DNA of 34,465 bases, from positions 2,943 through 37,407 of the forward strand of contig JH153885.1 of NCBI GenBank assembly GCA_000226015.1, written 5' to 3'. The stretch comes from Mnemiopsis leidyi. Taxonomy: Eukaryota; Ctenophora; Tentaculata; Lobata; Bolinopsidae. The notes beneath the pieces were generated by a model. It was not told where the DNA came from, did no database searches, and was given only the letters and a program-made list of their open reading frames with translations. Below, one piece after another: positions 32,501-34,465 of the stretch. Position 1 is the stretch's first letter. The number at the start of each line of letters is the position of its first letter. A program made the translations under genes and the position numbers.

Positions 32501-33541
32501 CAACATAAGGTCATTACATCTGTTGAAGATGCTGTATTGTACTTCTTGAGAAGCTGCAGCTAGCTCTTTTAAATCATGTCCTGAACTGAACACATTTCCT
32601 GAAAAAAAATCTACGAGACAGGTACATTGAACAAGCAACATTCATAGAACTATGTACTGGACTTTAAACATGAAACTTTTTTATTTCGAGTTTTCAATGT
32701 TCACAATGCAGAAATAAAATCTGAAAAACAACCATTAAGAGCGTATAGCCGGGTAGAAGATTACCTGGTAGAATAAAACTGGTTAAAGTATAACCGGGTA
32801 TAGAGTTACCGGTTGTGACATACCTGTACTTCGTATCACGATACATCTGGAGTGAGAATTTGCAGATCTGAAAAACGTAATTTTTAAGCTGGGAACTGAG
32901 AAGCGGGTCATCGAGCTTCCAGAAAACCAAGCTACAGAAAATATAGCTTCCTAAAAACCAAGCTGCAGAAATTCTAGCTTCCTGAAAACCAAGCTGCAGA
33001 AAATATAGCTTCCTACCGAAACTTACTTAAAGGTTTCAAACCAGTACATAGCCGGTATTATAAAACAATCTACAATTAATTTGTTCCTGTTTCACGGTAA
33101 GAATTTTCTCTGTAGCTGTTGTGAAACTTCTCTGATCTCTGGCGATCTTTGCGGCAGAAACTTCTACAATTACAGTAACTGCTACTCAATTGCTTAAAGC
33201 AGAGGGCAGATATAAGGAGACTAGGTCCTTTAGAATCGGAGGAATGGAAATCTCGAGTCTGCCTGAGACATAACTAAGCGGGCGTAATTCTTGCTCTATC
33301 TTTATCATCGAGCATTGATAAGTACCCAAAATTTACCGGCAAAAGAACTAAATCACCCACAAACCTACTCAATATCGCTGATGAGAGAGTTGAGCATGTC
33401 AAGCGACAGAGGGTTTCTTCTGGCGGGATTATTGAGAGTAATGTAAGACACGTCGTCAGGTGTCGTCATGGTTGTCGTCAAACCTGATAACCCTCGTGTA
33501 GTCAGGAGTGTTGCCCGTGGCAACACACGAGACAAAATCAT
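32501..33541 (-). CDS. ECHDC3: ECHDC3-like mitochondrial crotonase, exons 1-3
   Basis: Exons 33541-33369, 32867-32824 and 32598-32501. Exon 1 starts with a mitochondrial-type presequence (MILSRVLPRATLLTTRGLSG) and continues YITLNNPARRNPLSLDMLNS, the usual crotonase opening. Exon 2 is only 44 nt (SANSHSRCIVIRST) and was found by phase (2 in, 1 out) and by its fit to the family. Exon 3 reads NVFSSGHDLKELAAASQE, with the oxyanion-hole region SSGHDLKEL typical of ECHDC3. Joined to exons 4-7 the gene encodes 275 aa. An acceptor-like CTCTTCACTAG lies 2 nt before the ATG. Confidence 0.9.
32914..33016. repeat. 31-bp tandem repeat, 3.3 copies
   Basis: Units beginning AGCTTCC(A/T) and containing AAAACCAAGCTGCAGAAA start at 32914, 32945 and 32976, with a partial fourth at 33007. 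Located in ECHDC3-like intron 1. Confidence 0.85.
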
Positions 33542-34015
33542 TGCTAGTGAAGAGTAAGAGTGAGATTTGAGAGGTTGAAATAAGGAGAAGGGGAAATTAC
33601 AATGAGTGGCAGGAAATTATTGTTAAGGATTTTTTCATTAAATTTTAATACATGCATTTTAGTGAAGTCATAGTTCGTTGTTTGTGAAAATTCAAAATTG
33701 TCAACACAGTCAGTTAAGAAATGGGATGGTTACATTACATCTTCCAAAAAACACTTTATAATTACAGTTAAAACTATTCTTAAAACTATCAGCTAAAAAA
33801 CTATAAAATATTAAGTATTGACCATTAGCACGGGAAACGGTTCAGATGACAGGTCCAAAATAAAATAGTTATTTCCCCAACACTTACGGTAGAAGATAAC
33901 ATTAGGCGATCACTAACGTTACTTGAACTTCTAAAACAAATACACAAATAAAGAAAAAATGAAACACGAACACTGAACAGCCGTAAAATTCAGGTATCTA
34001 GATGACAAGATGTCA
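33542..34015. other. Stretch between the ECHDC3-like gene and the next gene
   Basis: About 470 bp, AT-rich, bearing the presumed ECHDC3-like promoter (minus strand) and the 3'-UTR of the gene ending at 34016. A pyrimidine-rich acceptor-like tract on the minus strand ends at 33544. Nothing else seen. Confidence 0.5.
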
Positions 34016-34113
34016 CTATGATTCTGCCTGGTCAACATTCCTGTATCGATCAACTACGTCTCTGAGTTGCGATATAACACTCTTAGGATCGCTGCTCTGC
34101 ACCACCGCACTTC
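34016..34113 (-). CDS. Last coding exon of an unidentified gene (partial)
   Basis: Acceptor TTTATTTCAG at 34114-34123, then 98 nt in phase 2 coding SAVVQSSDPKSVISQLRDVV DRYRNVDQAES and TAG at 34018-34016. Composition and the amphipathic SVISQLRDVVDRYRN stretch look coding; other frames hit stops quickly. Upstream exons must lie beyond the right edge or past the minisatellite. A donor-like GATATTGAG|GTAACT at 34235 would be the nearest partner, but its frame meets a stop, so I leave it out. Function unknown. Confidence 0.45.
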
Positions 34114-34248
34114 CTGAAATAAAGAACAGAGTGATCGGCTGGAAACCTGATTGGGAACTCTATCTACTGATCCCGTTTAGTTCAAGAAGACAACCTCGGC
34201 TGCTTATCATCTAACACAAAACCAATAGTTACCTCAATATCGACATTC

Positions 34249-34465
34249 AGAGTTAGTAGTTAGTTTAGGAGTGATTGTGTGATCAGAGTTAGAAGTTGGT
34301 TTAGGAGTGATTGTGTGATCAGAGTTAGTAGTTGGTTTAGGAGTGATTGTGTGATCAGAGTTAGTAGTTGGTTTAGGAGTGATTGTGTGATCAGAGTTAG
34401 TAGTTGGTTTAGGAGTGATTGTGTGATCAGAGTTAGTAGTTGGTTTAGGAGTGATTGTGTGATCA
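34249..34465. repeat. 36-bp minisatellite, at least six copies, truncated by window end
   Basis: Unit AGAGTTAGTAGTTGGTTTAGGAGTGATTGTGTGATC repeats with almost no divergence from 34249 to the window end; only the first two copies carry substitutions. The period is a multiple of three and the minus strand stays open, reading DHTITPKPTTNS per unit, like a mucin-type Thr/Pro repeat. That frame ends at ECRY-stop near 34237. It may equally be intronic to the gene at 34016-34113. Confidence 0.9.

Overview
The window is nuclear DNA from an animal. Genes are AT-rich and split by GT-AG introns, and the conserved genes are animal families: a CCDC93 orthologue, a mitochondrial ECHDC3-like crotonase, an LDL-receptor-A/7TM receptor, and CAP and sushi-domain secreted proteins. 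The repeat load (FLYWCH-carrying MULE-like element, degraded LINE, tRNA-derived SINE heads, foldback elements) and the receptor type would fit a cnidarian, placozoan or other invertebrate. I cannot place it more narrowly.

Layout. 1-630: nested palindromic/foldback repeats. 992-3177 (-): one four-exon gene joining a signal peptide, CAP domain, acidic VDD-repeat linker and Cys-containing C-terminal region. 3178-9846: gene-poor, with a 1,065-bp MULE-like transposon (5123-6187, 8-bp target duplication, broken FLYWCH gene) and a reverse-transcriptase remnant (8490-8840). 9847-26710 (-): a complete 13-exon, 631-codon CCDC93 gene. Its intron 6 is about 12 kb and holds three intron-poor genes: a GLYAT-like acyltransferase (+), a 1,064-aa LDLa/7TM receptor (-) and a small SET-domain protein (+), plus repeats. 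27393-33541 (-): a complete 7-exon ECHDC3-like gene. Its 4-kb intron 3 holds a secreted sushi protein (+) and a basic 162-aa protein (+). 34016-34113 (-): last exon of a further gene that enters from beyond the right edge. 34249-34465: a 36-bp minisatellite running off the window.

The two host genes are housekeeping: CCDC93 belongs to the COMMD/CCDC22/CCDC93 endosomal recycling complex, and ECHDC3 is a mitochondrial crotonase-family protein. The nested genes are of the surface, secreted or accessory kind and show no pathway link to their hosts. The exon models come from reading splice sites and phases by eye. In both host genes every exon-exon phase closes and the joined protein follows the known family, so I trust them. 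Many genes here have a good 3' splice-acceptor sequence only 0-20 nt before the ATG, which suggests 5'-UTR introns or spliced-leader trans-splicing.
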